A DNA stretch of 64,000 bases. Source: Luteibacter jiangsuensis (GTDB lineage: Bacteria > Pseudomonadota > Gammaproteobacteria > Xanthomonadales > Rhodanobacteraceae). Made by a program: the position numbers and the translations under genes. Under the pieces are notes generated by a model. The model ran no database searches. It was given only the letters and a program-made list of their open reading frames with translations, and was not told the origin of the DNA. Shown piece after piece: positions 25,597 through 36,572 of the stretch (positions within the stretch are counted from its first letter, which is position 1; the number at the start of each line of letters is the position of its first letter). The DNA lies in the NCBI RefSeq assembly GCF_011742555.1, contig NZ_JAAQQR010000006.1, positions 1 through 64,000 on the forward strand, in the 5' to 3' direction.

Positions 25597-27942
25597 TCAG
25601 TCCTTCGGGGGCGGCGGCGCAAGCACTTCGCGGTTGCCGTTGTGCTGCGGCGCGCTGACGATGCCGTCCTGCTCCATCTGCTCGACGAGGCGGGCGGCGC
25701 GGTTGTAGCCGATGCGCAGGTGGCGCTGCACGCCGGAGATGGATGCGCGGCGCGTTTCGGTGACCACGCGCACGGCGCGATCGTAGAGCGCGTTGTCGCT
25801 GTCGCCATCGCCGTCGGCATCCTGCGGCAGGCCGGCGTCGTTGATGATCTTGCCGTCGGCGGTGGACTGCACTTCTTCGAGCACGCCTTCGATGTAATTC
25901 GGCGAGCCCTGCGCGCGCAGCCATTCCACGACGTTGTGCACCTCGTGGTCGTCCACGAAGGCGCCGTGCACGCGTTCGGGCGTGGCGGTGCCCGGCGGCA
26001 GGTAGAGCATGTCGCCGTGGCCCAGCAGCGCTTCGGCGCCGGACTGGTCGAGAATGGTGCGCGAATCGATCTTCGAGGACACCTGGAAGGCGATACGCGT
26101 CGGGATGTTGGCCTTGATGAGACCGGTGATGACGTCCACCGAGGGTCGCTGCGTGGCGAGGATGAGATGCACACCCGCGGCGCGCGCCTTCTGCGCGAGA
26201 CGCGCGATCAGTTCTTCCACCTTCTTGCCGACGATCATCATCATGTCGGCGAATTCGTCGATGATGATGACGATGTGCGGCAGCGCTTCCAGTGGCTCGG
26301 CCACCATGCCCGGCATGTCGGGGTTGGCGCGGAACAGCGGATCGAGCAGCGGCTGGCCGTTGTTCTCGGCGTCCTTCACCTTCTTGTTGAAGCCGCCGAG
26401 GTTGCGCACGCCCACCGCCGCCATGAGCTTGTAGCGCCGTTCCATCTCGGCCACGCACCAGCGTAGCGCGTTGGCGGCTTCCTTCATGTCGGTGACCACC
26501 GGTGCCAGCAGATGCGGGATGCCTTCGTAAACCGAGAGCTCCAGCATCTTCGGATCGATCATGATCATCCGGACGTCTTTGGGGCTGGACTTGTACAGCA
26601 GGCTCAGCACCATGGCGTTCACCGCCACCGATTTACCGGAGCCGGTGGTACCCGCCACCAGCAGGTGGGGCATCTTCGCGAGATCGGTGACTACGGCCTT
26701 GCCGCCGATGTCCTTGCCCAGGGCGAGCGCCAGCGGCGACTTCACCTGGTCGTAGCGCTCGGAACGCAGGATCTCGGAAAGGTAGACGATCTGCTTCTTG
26801 GTGTTCGGGATTTCCAGGCCGATGACGTTCTTGCCCGGAATGACGTCGACCACGCGCACGCTGACCACGGAAAGGCCGCGTGCGATGTCCTTGTCCAGGC
26901 TGGACACCTGGCTGCCGCGCACGCCCGCGGCGGGTTCGAGTTCGAAACGGGTGATGACCGGGCCCGGATAGACGCCGACCACGCGCGCCTCGACACGGAA
27001 ATCCTTGAGCTTCAGCTCCACCTGCCGGGAAAGGACTTCGAGGGTTTCCTCGGAATAACCCGGCCCCTGCGGCGGCGCTTCGTCAAGTAGCGACAACGGC
27101 GGAATCTCGCCGTCCATCGATGCGCCCGTGAACAACGGAATCTGGTTCTCGCGCGTGGCGCGTTCGCTCTTGACCACCATAGGCGTGGGGGTTTCGATGC
27201 GCACGGGCTCGCGCTTGGCCTGCTTGACCGCCTCGGCCTTCTTCACCACCTCGCGCTCGGCGCGGGCGGACCGTGCGGCCATGACGTCCGGAGCGCGGCG
27301 CAGCTTGCCGCCGAACCAGCCACCGAAGCGCATGACCAGTTCGCCCGTGGCGTCCATCAGGCGGAACCACGAAAGCCCCGTGGCGAGGGTGATGGCGATG
27401 AGGCACACCGCCAGCAGCAGCAGCGGCGCGCCCTTGTCGCCGAAGGCGTTGTGCAGGCCGTGGCCCACCCACTTGCCCACGATGCCGCCGGGACCTTCCG
27501 GAAGCACCACCGAATCGACGTTCAGGTAGACCAGCGCCGGCGCGGTGATGAAGAAGAAGACGAAACCGATGAGCCGCAGCGACGGCTCCCAGGGTTGCAC
27601 GTTGCGCTCGCCGCGGTGGCGGATCACCTGGATGCCCAGCGCGAGGAGCAGCAACGGGAAGCCGTACGACACCAGGCCGAAGATGTACCTGAGCAGGTTG
27701 GCGATGTTCGCGCCGACTGCGCCACCGAAATTGGTGGCGTGGTCGGCGACGCCCATGTGGCCCCAGCTCGGGTCCTGGTCGTTGTAGCTGAGCAGGCAGA
27801 CGAGGAGGTAAAGGGCGAGCGGGAGCAGGAGCAAGGCCCCTGCTTCGCGCAGGCGGCGCTTGAGCTCGTCGCTCAGGCCCTCCCGCTGGGCCTTGACCTG
27901 CGCCCTCGCCTGCTTCTTTACGACTTTCGCGCTTCGCGCCAC
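25597..27942 (-). CDS. ftsK: DNA translocase FtsK
   Basis: The 781-residue protein moves chromosome DNA through the closing septum and activates XerCD at dif. It has four N-terminal membrane helices (within residues 30-190), a short linker, and the RecA-like motor. Walker A is [12 protein letters not shown] near residue 430. A C-terminal winged-helix gamma domain contains [21 protein letters not shown]. The linker is short compared with E. coli FtsK. Translation appears to start at GTG 27942. Downstream are the 142-residue gene and lolA. Confidence 0.97.
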   Translation of the reverse strand: MARSAKVVKKQARAQVKAQREGLSDELKRRLREAGALLLLPLALYLLVCLLSYNDQDPSWGHMGVADHATNFGGAVGANIANLLRYIFGLVSYGFPLLLLALGIQVIRHRGERNVQPWEPSLRLIGFVFFFITAPALVYLNVDSVVLPEGPGGIVGKWVGHGLHNAFGDKGAPLLLLAVCLIAITLATGLSWFRLMDATGELVMRFGGWFGGKLRRAPDVMAARSARAEREVVKKAEAVKQAKREPVRIETPTPMVVKSERATRENQIPLFTGASMDGEIPPLSLLDEAPPQGPGYSEETLEVLSRQVELKLKDFRVEARVVGVYPGPVITRFELEPAAGVRGSQVSSLDKDIARGLSVVSVRVVDVIPGKNVIGLEIPNTKKQIVYLSEILRSERYDQVKSPLALALGKDIGGKAVVTDLAKMPHLLVAGTTGSGKSVAVNAMVLSLLYKSSPKDVRMIMIDPKMLELSVYEGIPHLLAPVVTDMKEAANALRWCVAEMERRYKLMAAVGVRNLGGFNKKVKDAENNGQPLLDPLFRANPDMPGMVAEPLEALPHIVIIIDEFADMMMIVGKKVEELIARLAQKARAAGVHLILATQRPSVDVITGLIKANIPTRIAFQVSSKIDSRTILDQSGAEALLGHGDMLYLPPGTATPERVHGAFVDDHEVHNVVEWLRAQGSPNYIEGVLEEVQSTADGKIINDAGLPQDADGDGDSDNALYDRAVRVVTETRRASISGVQRHLRIGYNRAARLVEQMEQDGIVSAPQHNGNREVLAPPPPKD

Positions 27943-27973
27943 TAACGAACGACCTCGGTCCCGGTTTTCGGCA

Positions 27974-29038
27974 TCATGCCATGCCCTGGAGGGCCGGGTG
28001 CACGATCTTGCCGTTCTCGATGTTGATGCCCGCGGCCAGCGGGGCGTAGTCGCGCCACTCGTTGCCGCCGGCCAGGCGCTGCACGTACGGCAGGATGGCG
28101 GCGGAAATGGCGGTGGAGGAGGTCTGCGGCACGGCGCCCGGCATGTTGGTGACGCAGAAATGCGTCACGCCGTGCACGTCGTAGGTCGGCTCCTTCCAGG
28201 TGGTGGGACGCGAGGTCTCGAAGCAGCCGCCCTGGTCGATCGAGATATCGACGAGCACGGAGCCCTTCTCCATCGTCTTCACCATGTCTTCGGTGACCAC
28301 GCGCGGCGCCTTGGCGCTTGGGATCAGCACGGCACCGACCACGATGTCGGCGTTGCGCACTTCCTCGGCCACCGACGACTCGTAGGCATACAGGGCGGTG
28401 ACGTTCGGGCCCAGGGCCATCATTTCGGCCATGCGGTCAGGACGCTTGTCGAACACCACCACGTTGGCACCGGCCGACGCGGCCAGTGCGGCAGCGTTGC
28501 CGCCGGCGGCGCCGGCGCCCAGCACCACCACCTTGCCGCGCGGCGTGGACGCCATGCCGCCCAGCAGCTTGCCCTTGCCGCCGTTCGGCTGATGCAGCAG
28601 CGTGGTGCCGATCTGGGTGGCGATGCGGCCGGCGATGACGGACATGGGCAGCAGCAGCGGCAGCGCGCCGTTCTCGTCGACGGACTCGAAAGCCACGCCG
28701 GTGAGGCCGATGTCGAGCAGGCTCTTGGTGAGCGCCGGCTCGGCGGCCAGGTGCAGGTAGCAGAACAGGAGGTGGTGCTTCTTCAGCAGCGCGAGGTCGC
28801 CCGCGATCGGCTCCTTGACCTTGACGATGAGCTCGCCCTTCTCGTAGACGGCGGCGGCGTCGGGCACCACGGTGACGCCCAGCGCGGCGTAGTCGGCATC
28901 CGCGTAGCCGCTCTTGGTGCCGGCACCGGCCTGGATGAACACGTCGTGCCCGCGGCGAACGAGATCGGCGGCGGCGGCCGGGATGAGGGCAACGCGGCCT
29001 TCGAGGGTCTTGGTTTCGGAGGGAATACCGATGCGCAT
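27974..29038 (-). CDS. ald: Alanine dehydrogenase
   Basis: The 354-residue enzyme converts L-alanine to pyruvate and ammonium with NAD. The N-terminus [20 protein letters not shown] is typical. The catalytic Lys lies in KVKEP (about residue 74) and the His in CYLHLAA (about 95). The Rossmann motif [14 protein letters not shown] lies near residue 168, and [16 protein letters not shown] near 270. ATG 29038 is used; an extension to 29203 has no similarity. It is divergent from trxB with a 174-bp shared upstream region. Confidence 0.95.
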   Translation of the reverse strand: MRIGIPSETKTLEGRVALIPAAAADLVRRGHDVFIQAGAGTKSGYADADYAALGVTVVPDAAAVYEKGELIVKVKEPIAGDLALLKKHHLLFCYLHLAAEPALTKSLLDIGLTGVAFESVDENGALPLLLPMSVIAGRIATQIGTTLLHQPNGGKGKLLGGMASTPRGKVVVLGAGAAGGNAAALAASAGANVVVFDKRPDRMAEMMALGPNVTALYAYESSVAEEVRNADIVVGAVLIPSAKAPRVVTEDMVKTMEKGSVLVDISIDQGGCFETSRPTTWKEPTYDVHGVTHFCVTNMPGAVPQTSSTAISAAILPYVQRLAGGNEWRDYAPLAAGINIENGKIVHPALQGMA

Positions 29039-29197
29039 CTTATGGAGGATCCTGAAAGTACAGAATAAAGCCGGCCCGTGGGGACGGACCGGCCGCCGTC
29101 GTTGAGGCGCACGTCTTGAATCGCACCCGCGTCTTCCCCATTCTCCCGGGTCGACAACGTCCCTCTCGGACCGATACGACTTAACGCGCCGCAGTAA

Positions 29198-30175
<978 letters not shown>

Positions 30176-30182
30176 CGGCATC

Positions 30183-30203
30183 GCCCCGCGCCCTGCGCGG
30201 GGC
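30183..30203. terminator. GC-rich hairpin after trxB
   Basis: A perfect 9-bp stem, GCCCCGCGC and its complement, with a CCT loop lies 7 bp past the trxB stop and 10 bp before the next start codon. Only a weak T-rich tail (TCTCG) follows, so it may attenuate rather than end transcription. Confidence 0.5.
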
Positions 30204-30212
30204 TCTCGCCGC

Positions 30213-31346
30213 ATGAACGGAATACGCTTCCTCGACAGCCTCGCCGGCATGCCGGCCGCCGACTGGGATGCGCTCGTACCCGACGGCAACCCCTTCGTGT
30301 CGCATGCCTTCCTCCACGGCATGGAGGCGAAGGGGTGTCTCCGTGAGGACTACGGCTGGCGGCCCTACCATCTGGGGCTGTTCGAGGGTGGCCGGCTGAT
30401 AGGAGCCGCCCCGACCTACCTCAAGGGCAATTCGCACGGCGAGTTCGTGTTCGACTGGAGCTGGGCGGCCGTCTGGGAGCGCGCCGGCGGCGACTATTAC
30501 CCGAAGCTGCTGGTCGCTTCGCCCTACTCGCCCGTGCCGGGTCCGCGTCTGCTGGTGCGCGACGGCGTCGAGGCCGAAGTCACGCGCAACCGCCTCACCG
30601 CTGCGCTGGTCGACGAGGCCGACCGGCTCGGCCTGTCGTCGGTGCACGCGAACTTCCTGCCCGAGGCCGATCTCGACGCCTTCGACGACCGCTGGCTGGC
30701 ACGCTCGGATGTTCAGTTCCACTGGCATAACCGCGGATACGCCGACTTCGACGCGTTCCTCGCCGCGCTCACCGCAAAGAAGCGGAAGAACATCCGGCAC
30801 GAACGCGCGCATGCGCATGCGGCCGGCCTCACGCTGGAGATGCGTGGCGGCGATACGTTCTCCGACGCCGAATGGCGGCAGATCCACGCCCTTTACGAAC
30901 TCACCTTCGACATGAAGGGCAACCACGCAGCGCTGACCGCGCGCTTCTTCCAGTATCTGGGCCGGACGATGGGCCCCGGCGTGCAGGTGGCGCTCGCGCG
31001 CGACGGCGACGACATCGTCGCCATGGCGCTGTTCCTGCGCAGCGGTGAGGCGTTGTACGGTCGCTACTGGGGCGCGAGCGTCGAGGTTTCGGGGCTGCAC
31101 TTCGAGCTGTGCTATTACCGCGGCATCGATTACGCCATCCGCGAGGGGCTCAGCCGATTCGAACCCGGCGCCCAGGGCGAACACAAGCTGGCCCGCGGCT
31201 TCCTGCCCACGCTCACGCATTCGCGCCATTACATCGCCCATGAAGGCTTTCGCCGTGCGGTGGCGGATGCGCTCCGGCAAGAGGCCGCGCATCGCGAGGC
31301 CTACCGGCAGGAACTCATGGCCCACTCGCCCTACGCCGAACGATGA
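30213..31346 (+). CDS. GNAT-fold / FemAB-like acyltransferase family protein
   Basis: The 377-residue protein starts MNGIRFLDSLAGMPAADWDAL. It matches the family of peptidoglycan-biosynthesis-like proteins (tandem GNAT domains related to FemA/FemX), with FVSHAFLHGMEAKGCL near residue 29, a positively charged TAKKRKNIRHERA in the middle and FEPGAQGEHKLARGF near 325. Its substrate is unknown. ATG 30213 is chosen over an in-frame start at 30135 that would overlap trxB. Its stop overlaps the aat start by 4 bp (ATGA), so the two form an operon. Confidence 0.85.
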   Translation: MNGIRFLDSLAGMPAADWDALVPDGNPFVSHAFLHGMEAKGCLREDYGWRPYHLGLFEGGRLIGAAPTYLKGNSHGEFVFDWSWAAVWERAGGDYYPKLLVASPYSPVPGPRLLVRDGVEAEVTRNRLTAALVDEADRLGLSSVHANFLPEADLDAFDDRWLARSDVQFHWHNRGYADFDAFLAALTAKKRKNIRHERAHAHAAGLTLEMRGGDTFSDAEWRQIHALYELTFDMKGNHAALTARFFQYLGRTMGPGVQVALARDGDDIVAMALFLRSGEALYGRYWGASVEVSGLHFELCYYRGIDYAIREGLSRFEPGAQGEHKLARGFLPTLTHSRHYIAHEGFRRAVADALRQEAAHREAYRQELMAHSPYAER

Positions 31347-32062
31347 TCAAGCTGCCGCAACTGCATCGCACTCGCGTGGGGCTGTTTCCGGACCCCGAGT
31401 CCGCGCTCGCGGAGCCGAACGGCCTGCTGGCATGGGGCGGCGATCTGTCGCCCGAGCGCCTGCTTGCGGCGTACAGCCAGGGCATCTTCCCGTGGTTCAA
31501 CGCGGACGAGCCGATCCTCTGGTGGTCGCCGGACCCGCGCTGTGTCTTCCGCACCGACGGCGTGCACATCAGCCGCAGCCTGCGCAAGCAGCTGCGCCGC
31601 TCGGGCTGGCGCGTCACCGCCGATACCTCGTTCGGCCGCGTAATGCGCGCATGCGCCGCCCCGCGCGCCGGCCAGCCCGGCACGTGGATCGGCAACGACA
31701 TGATCGCGGCCTACGAGGAACTGCATCGACGCGGCCATGCGCACAGCGTGGAAGTGTGGGACCGGGGCTCGCTGGTCGGCGGCATCTACGGCGTGGCGGT
31801 GGGTCGCCTGTTCTGTGGCGAATCCATGTTCAGCGCCCGCACCGGCGGCTCGAAGGCGGCCCTCGCCGCGCTATGCGGCCTGCTGCATGACTGGGGCTTC
31901 CCGTTGCTCGACGCGCAGGTGACGAACGACCACCTGCTCAGCATGGGCGCGATCGAAATCCCGCGTCGCGAATTCGTGGCGCAGGCGCGGCGTCTGGCGG
32001 CCATGCCGGGCGTCGTCGGGCCGTGGATAAGACACCCCCTTGCCCTGCCCGGTGACCTGTAG
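31343..32062 (+). CDS. aat: Leucyl/phenylalanyl-tRNA-protein transferase
   Basis: The 239-residue Aat adds Leu or Phe to N-terminal Arg or Lys of proteins, marking them for ClpAP (N-degron pathway). Family motifs include GLLAWGGDLSPERLLAAYSQ, GIFPWF, ILWWSPDPR and the catalytic-site region VGGIYGVAVGRLFCGESMFS. The stop codon TAG (32060-32062) is part of repeat A2. The ATG overlaps the preceding acyltransferase-like gene, an arrangement often seen near Aat. Confidence 0.96.
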   Translation: MIKLPQLHRTRVGLFPDPESALAEPNGLLAWGGDLSPERLLAAYSQGIFPWFNADEPILWWSPDPRCVFRTDGVHISRSLRKQLRRSGWRVTADTSFGRVMRACAAPRAGQPGTWIGNDMIAAYEELHRRGHAHSVEVWDRGSLVGGIYGVAVGRLFCGESMFSARTGGSKAALAALCGLLHDWGFPLLDAQVTNDHLLSMGAIEIPRREFVAQARRLAAMPGVVGPWIRHPLALPGDL

Positions 32063-32184
32063 GAGCGCGCCCTGCGCGTTTATGCCCGCGTCGGGTACGA
32101 CATGTTTTGAGGCCGTGTCCCGGAGCTGGCGCGCAGACTTGGTAACTGGCGCGAAAACATGTCGCGCGCAGGGCGCGCTCCTAC
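32059..32184. repeat. Family A palindromic repeat, copy A2
   Basis: This 126-bp copy starts GTAGGAGCGCGCCCTGCGCG and ends with the inverted end GGGCGCGCTCCTAC. The left arm contains an extra module (TTTATGCCCGCGTCGGGTAC) before ACATGTTTTGAGGCCGTG, as in copy A4. Its first TAG is the stop codon of aat. It lies between two convergently arranged genes (aat and an MFS gene). Confidence 0.92.
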
Positions 32185-32222
32185 GATGGGACCCGATGCC
32201 GTGGGCCCATACGTCGTTCGGC

Positions 32223-33647
32223 TCAGCGCGAACGATGCCCGCTCATCTCCGCACCCGCATTGCGCGGGAACAGCGCGCACACCGGCGCCGCGATCAGAGA
32301 GATGAGCGTGATCACCAGGAAGGCCGCGCTGAAGTCCGCCAGCTGCGAGCTTTCGTGGCCATGCCACGCCACCGAGGCGTGCAACGACGCGGCGGCCACG
32401 CAGATCCCGAGCGAAAGCATCAGCTGCTGGAATGTGGAATAGAAACTGGTGGCGGCGGAGAAGCGCTCGCTCGGCACATCGGCGTACGCCACCGTGTTGT
32501 ACGCGCTGAACTGCAGCGACTGGAAGAAGCCGCTCAGCAACAGCACCGCGTAGATCGTCCACAGCGGCCAGTCCGGCCTGAACGCCGCGCACAATGCCAC
32601 GCAGATCATCGACAACACGCCGTTCCACACCATCGTGTTGCGAAAACCCCACTTCCGCAGCACCGGCGAAGCGGTGGCCTTCATCAGCATTGCCCCGACC
32701 GCCGAAACGAAGGTGACCACGCCGCTGTGGGCGGCGGACAGACCAAACCCCAGCTGCATCATCAACGGCAGGAGGAACGGCATGCCGCCGGCTGTAATAC
32801 GGGTGAGCGAGCCGGCCACCACCGAGAGGCGGAACGTGGTGAAACGCATCAGCGACAGGTCGAGAATGGGATTTTCCACGCGCCGCGCGTGCCAGACATA
32901 CAGCGCACCGGTGACGATACCCGTCACGACGAGGCCGGTGGAACCATAGAGCGACGTGGCACCGTGGCTCGCCATTTCCAGGCCGAACACCAGGCAGGAA
33001 AGCGACGCACCCGACAGCACGAAACCCAGCTTGTCGAAGCGCACCTTCTCCGGCAGGCGGATGTCGGGCACATAGCGCGAAGCGAGCCACATGCCGGCGA
33101 TGCCGATGGGTACATTGATGTAGAAGATCCACCGCCACGATGCCCAGGTGACGATGAAGCCGCCCAGCGGCGGCCCCACCACGGGCCCGATCAGCGCCGG
33201 CACCAGCAGCCACGACATGGCCGCCACCAGCTCTGATTTCGGCACCGAACGGAGCAGCACCAGTCGCCCCACCGGCACCATCATCGCGCCGCCGATACCT
33301 TGCAGCAGGCGCGAAAGCACCAGCAGGGGCAGGTTTCCGGAGACGCCGCACAGCACGGAACCCAGCGTGAAAAGCGCTATGGCGGCGCGAAAGACGTTAC
33401 GCGAGCCGTAGCGGTCGGCGATGGCGCCACTGGCGGGAATGAAGACGGCGAGGCTGAGCATGTACGACGTGAGCGCCACGCTCATGTGCAGTGGCGACAC
33501 GTCGAAGGATTCCGCCATGGCCGGCAAGGCGGTGGCGAGAATGGTGCCGTCCAACTGTTCCATGAACATCGCGCTCGCGATGATCAGGGCAACGGTGCGG
33601 AAGCCTGGGGCGGCGTTCATCCGGGGACGGGCAACGAAGAAGCGCAT
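32223..33647 (-). CDS. DHA2-type MFS efflux transporter
   Basis: The protein of about 474 residues has fourteen predicted membrane helices. Motifs of the DHA2 drug exporters include FMEQLDGTILATALPAMAES in helix 1, IADRYGSR between helices 2 and 3, LLQGIGGAMMVPVGRL in helix 4 and PVVGPPLGGFIV in helix 5. The substrate is unknown. Two starts are possible (33647 and 33620), neither with a strong Shine-Dalgarno; the longer is given. It is related to the MFS gene at 59171 but not a tandem copy. Confidence 0.88.
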   Translation of the reverse strand: MRFFVARPRMNAAPGFRTVALIIASAMFMEQLDGTILATALPAMAESFDVSPLHMSVALTSYMLSLAVFIPASGAIADRYGSRNVFRAAIALFTLGSVLCGVSGNLPLLVLSRLLQGIGGAMMVPVGRLVLLRSVPKSELVAAMSWLLVPALIGPVVGPPLGGFIVTWASWRWIFYINVPIGIAGMWLASRYVPDIRLPEKVRFDKLGFVLSGASLSCLVFGLEMASHGATSLYGSTGLVVTGIVTGALYVWHARRVENPILDLSLMRFTTFRLSVVAGSLTRITAGGMPFLLPLMMQLGFGLSAAHSGVVTFVSAVGAMLMKATASPVLRKWGFRNTMVWNGVLSMICVALCAAFRPDWPLWTIYAVLLLSGFFQSLQFSAYNTVAYADVPSERFSAATSFYSTFQQLMLSLGICVAAASLHASVAWHGHESSQLADFSAAFLVITLISLIAAPVCALFPRNAGAEMSGHRSR

Positions 33648-33693
33648 AGTTTGCGCCCGTCCGTGTGAAAGGTCGATCCCCGTCGGCGCGCGT

Positions 33694-34554
33694 TTACACC
33701 TGGCGTTCGCTGCGGAACGTTCGCGGCTTGCCGGTGAACGGATCCTCGAAGCGAAGCTCGCGCGCCAGCAGGCGCAGGGGATGGGCGAAGCCTGAAGGCT
33801 CTTCACGCACCTCCGGATACACCGTGTCGCCGTCGATCGGGGCGCCCAGCGCGGCCATGTGCACGCGAAGCTGGTGCTTCCGCCCCGTGACCGGCTCGAG
33901 CCGATAGCGCCAGAGACCCTCGCCGCGCTCGATCACGTCGATTCGCGTGCAGGCGTTGGGCGATCCCGGCACCTCGCGCATGCGGAAGAAAGGCTCGCCG
34001 CGTTCGAGGCGGCTCTCGTACACGAATGGAAACGTGCGCTCGGGCAGCGGGGGCGCCACGGCCTCGTAGATCTTTGCGATGGCGCGTTCGCGGAACAAAC
34101 GCGTATAGGCATCGCGACTGGAAAGCCGGGCGGAGAAGACCACAAGCCCCGCCGTGGCCCGGTCGAGCCGGTGCAGCGCCACCAGGTCCGGATTTCCCAA
34201 GCGCCGTACCAGTCGCACCGAGAGCGTCTCTTCCACGTACCGGCCCGCGGGCATCACGGGAAGGAAATGCGGCTTGTCGGCCACCACCAGGTCGTCGTCG
34301 ATGTGGACGATCGATGCCTCGAATGGGATGCGTTCCTCGTCCTCGACCTCGCGGCGATACGCCACCACAGCACCCGGCCGGTAAGGCGCCAGCCGGTGCA
34401 CCGCGATCCCGTCCACCGTCACTGCCCCACGCGCCATCCGTCCGAGCCATGCCTCCCTGCCGACCGCCGGGAAGCGCTCGCAGAGGAAATCGAGCACCGA
34501 CGGCCAATTACCGGGCGGCAGTGCGACGCGGCTCGTGGGCAAGTGGGAGGCCAT
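33694..34554 (-). CDS. RluA-family pseudouridine synthase
   Basis: The protein of about 286 residues converts uridine to pseudouridine in rRNA or tRNA. It carries an S4-like N-terminal region (MARGAVTVDGIAVHRL) and the catalytic HRLDRATAGLVVF motif with Asp near residue 139. A conserved GRKHQLRVHMAALGAPIDGD follows near 235. Subfamily and target base cannot be fixed from sequence alone. ATG 34554 is used; an in-frame ATG at 34584 is the alternative. Neither has a clear ribosome-binding site. Confidence 0.9.
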   Translation of the reverse strand: MASHLPTSRVALPPGNWPSVLDFLCERFPAVGREAWLGRMARGAVTVDGIAVHRLAPYRPGAVVAYRREVEDEERIPFEASIVHIDDDLVVADKPHFLPVMPAGRYVEETLSVRLVRRLGNPDLVALHRLDRATAGLVVFSARLSSRDAYTRLFRERAIAKIYEAVAPPLPERTFPFVYESRLERGEPFFRMREVPGSPNACTRIDVIERGEGLWRYRLEPVTGRKHQLRVHMAALGAPIDGDTVYPEVREEPSGFAHPLRLLARELRFEDPFTGKPRTFRSERQV

Positions 34555-34733
34555 GCCGTATTGTGCAGTTCTCAGCACGCTCATGGAACGGCGAAACGTG
34601 CGCCACGGATGGGCGCGACAGACGTTCGCAGCTGAAAGATCCCCTGCTCCACGTGAGCGACCGCTGCAATCTCCACCGGGCGTCCGGCATATACTGAGGC
34701 CATCGTCCCCAACCCTCTGCCGGGAGCTCCCGC

Positions 34734-35780
34734 GTGATCGGCCGGTTCTTCAGGAAGTGGTTCGGCGCAGGCCGCAAGGCCGCCGGCGCGCAGGAGCGCA
34801 TCCAGCCACCCATGGCCTTGCCGCCCGTCGCCGTCGACCGGGCGATCCCCGGCGCCATGCCGGGCGACGACATCGAAGACGCCTTCTACCGCCTCGTCTT
34901 CGGCATCGGGCCGCCGCACGATCAGGGCCTGACGCCCGCGGAGCAGGCCACGCTACGCCGCGTGCGCGACGCCTTCGGCAGCGAACGGTTCGACGTCGGT
35001 TCCCTGCCCCGTCTCCCGGCGGTGGTGCCGCAGCTTATGCGCTCGCTGCGCAACGACGACACCGACACCCGCGCGCTGGCCGAGCAGATATCGCGCGACC
35101 CCGTGCTGGTGGGCGAAGTGATCCGCGTCGCCAACAGCGCCTATTTCCGCACCGCGCGTCCTGTTTCGGGCCTGCCGCAGGCCATCACGCTGCTGGGCCA
35201 CGACGGCCTGCGTCGCGTGGTGATGCAGATGGTGATGCGGCCGATCCTGCGGACCGATCACAGCGAAGCCGGCAAGCAGGCGGGCGAGCGTCTCTGGGAA
35301 CATGCCGAGCGTTGCGCCCGCGCCTGCGCGTTCCTGAGCCAGGGCGTGTGCGATCCGTTCGAGGCGTTTCTGGCCGGCATAGCGAGCCAGACCGGTGCGC
35401 AGGCGATCCTGCGGGAGGTCGAACGCGTGCCCGAGCCCGTGGCGCTGCCGTTCAGCCGCCCCTTCGTGGCGGCGCTGGGACAGCAGATCGAGCGCCTGTC
35501 GCTGCATGCGGCGCGGCATTGGAATTTTCCGTCGCGCGTGGTGCAGGCCCTGGCCGAGCGCGCCGACCCGGCAGATGCCGGCGCACGCACGCCGCTGGGG
35601 CGCGCGCTGCTCGCGGCGAGCCGCGTGGCGATGCTCGACGTGCTGGTGGCACGCGGCAAGGCCGATCCGGAGGCGGTGTTGCTGGCCACGCCGGCGCAGG
35701 GTTTCAGCCAGGAGCGGCTGCTGGCGTGTCGGGACGATCTGCGTTCCACCCACCTCGCGACCGAACTCGAAGACCGGTAG
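34734..35780 (+). CDS. HDOD domain protein
   Basis: The 348-residue protein starts at GTG 34734. An N-terminal positively charged segment (GRFFRKWFGAGRKAAG) precedes a HDOD domain (about residues 90-290). That domain has LPRLPAVVPQLMRSL, the ISRDPVLVGEVIRVANSAYF helix-loop and HDGLRRVVMQMVMRP. HDOD proteins are non-catalytic relatives of HD phosphohydrolases and act in signalling. The stop codon TAG overlaps the first bases of repeat A3. Confidence 0.9.
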   Translation: MIGRFFRKWFGAGRKAAGAQERIQPPMALPPVAVDRAIPGAMPGDDIEDAFYRLVFGIGPPHDQGLTPAEQATLRRVRDAFGSERFDVGSLPRLPAVVPQLMRSLRNDDTDTRALAEQISRDPVLVGEVIRVANSAYFRTARPVSGLPQAITLLGHDGLRRVVMQMVMRPILRTDHSEAGKQAGERLWEHAERCARACAFLSQGVCDPFEAFLAGIASQTGAQAILREVERVPEPVALPFSRPFVAALGQQIERLSLHAARHWNFPSRVVQALAERADPADAGARTPLGRALLAASRVAMLDVLVARGKADPEAVLLATPAQGFSQERLLACRDDLRSTHLATELEDR

Positions 35781-35883
35781 GAGCGCGCCCTGCGCGCGAC
35801 ATGTGTTGAGGCCGTGGCCCGGAGCTGGCGCGCAAGCTTGGGGACTGGCCCGAAAAGATGTCGCGCGCAAGGCGCGCTCCTAC
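35777..35883. repeat. Family A palindromic repeat, copy A3
   Basis: A 107-bp copy lacking the TTTATGCCCGCG module, with GTAGGAGCGCGCCCTGCGCG at its left end and AAGGCGCGCTCCTAC at its right end. The central portion GTTGAGGCCGTGGCCCGGAG matches the other copies. The left TAG (35778-35780) is the stop of the HDOD gene. The right end lies 12 bp from the end of the convergent lipoprotein gene. Confidence 0.92.
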
Positions 35884-35894
35884 ACCGGTCTGGG

Positions 35895-36425
35895 TCAGCG
35901 TCGTGCGGGCACCGGCACATCGGCCCAGAGCTTTTCCGCCAGCTCTTTCGACGCGGTCACCAGCAGCTTCGGCACCGCGGTGTCGAGATGCGGCGCCGCC
36001 GGATCGATCGTCGCCGACTGGCGAAGGCGGTACGACTTCGCCACCGCCGGGCCGCGCGCAACGATGCGGCAGTTCACAGCAAGGTCGAGGTTCGCGGTCG
36101 GTGGCGCGGCCTCGTCGTCCGCTTTCGCGGACACCTGCACCTCCAGCCCGGTGCAGTTGATCAGCAGGTCGGTGAAATAGCGCGGCTGCAGCAGTGTCCG
36201 CACGCGGGCCTGCACCACCGAAGCGACATCGGGGCTCACCTGCACATGGGCCTTCTGCTCCAGGCCGGTCACCGTGAGCACCGCGCCGCCGTTGCCTTCC
36301 ACGGTAAGCCACGGCGAGGACGGACTGGTCGCCACCACGCGGCTCATGTCGCTCTCGATCACCGCCTTGCCACCGCAGCCCGACAGCACCAGGGCCGCAG
36401 CCACAGCCCACACTTTCTTGCCCAC
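35895..36425 (-). CDS. Putative lipoprotein
   Basis: The 176-residue protein starts at GTG 36425 with a good upstream GGGGGA sequence. A signal peptide of about 17 residues ends with lipobox VLSGC, so it should be lipidated and sit in the envelope. The mature domain is beta-rich and ends with WADVPVPARR. I cannot name a family. It converges with repeat A3 and the HDOD gene, and is divergent from the Mrr-like gene. Confidence 0.75.
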   Translation of the reverse strand: MGKKVWAVAAALVLSGCGGKAVIESDMSRVVATSPSSPWLTVEGNGGAVLTVTGLEQKAHVQVSPDVASVVQARVRTLLQPRYFTDLLINCTGLEVQVSAKADDEAAPPTANLDLAVNCRIVARGPAVAKSYRLRQSATIDPAAPHLDTAVPKLLVTASKELAEKLWADVPVPARR

Positions 36426-36572
36426 GTCGTTCCCCCGGATTCCCCGAACACAAACGCCCAATGTAGCCGCAGGCCACGTGCACCGGCAATCGTCACGTAT
36501 ATGAACCGGCGCACGAATCGGAGGCGCGAGCGGTTATCATGGCGTTTTCGCCCTGGCAGGTATCACTGATCG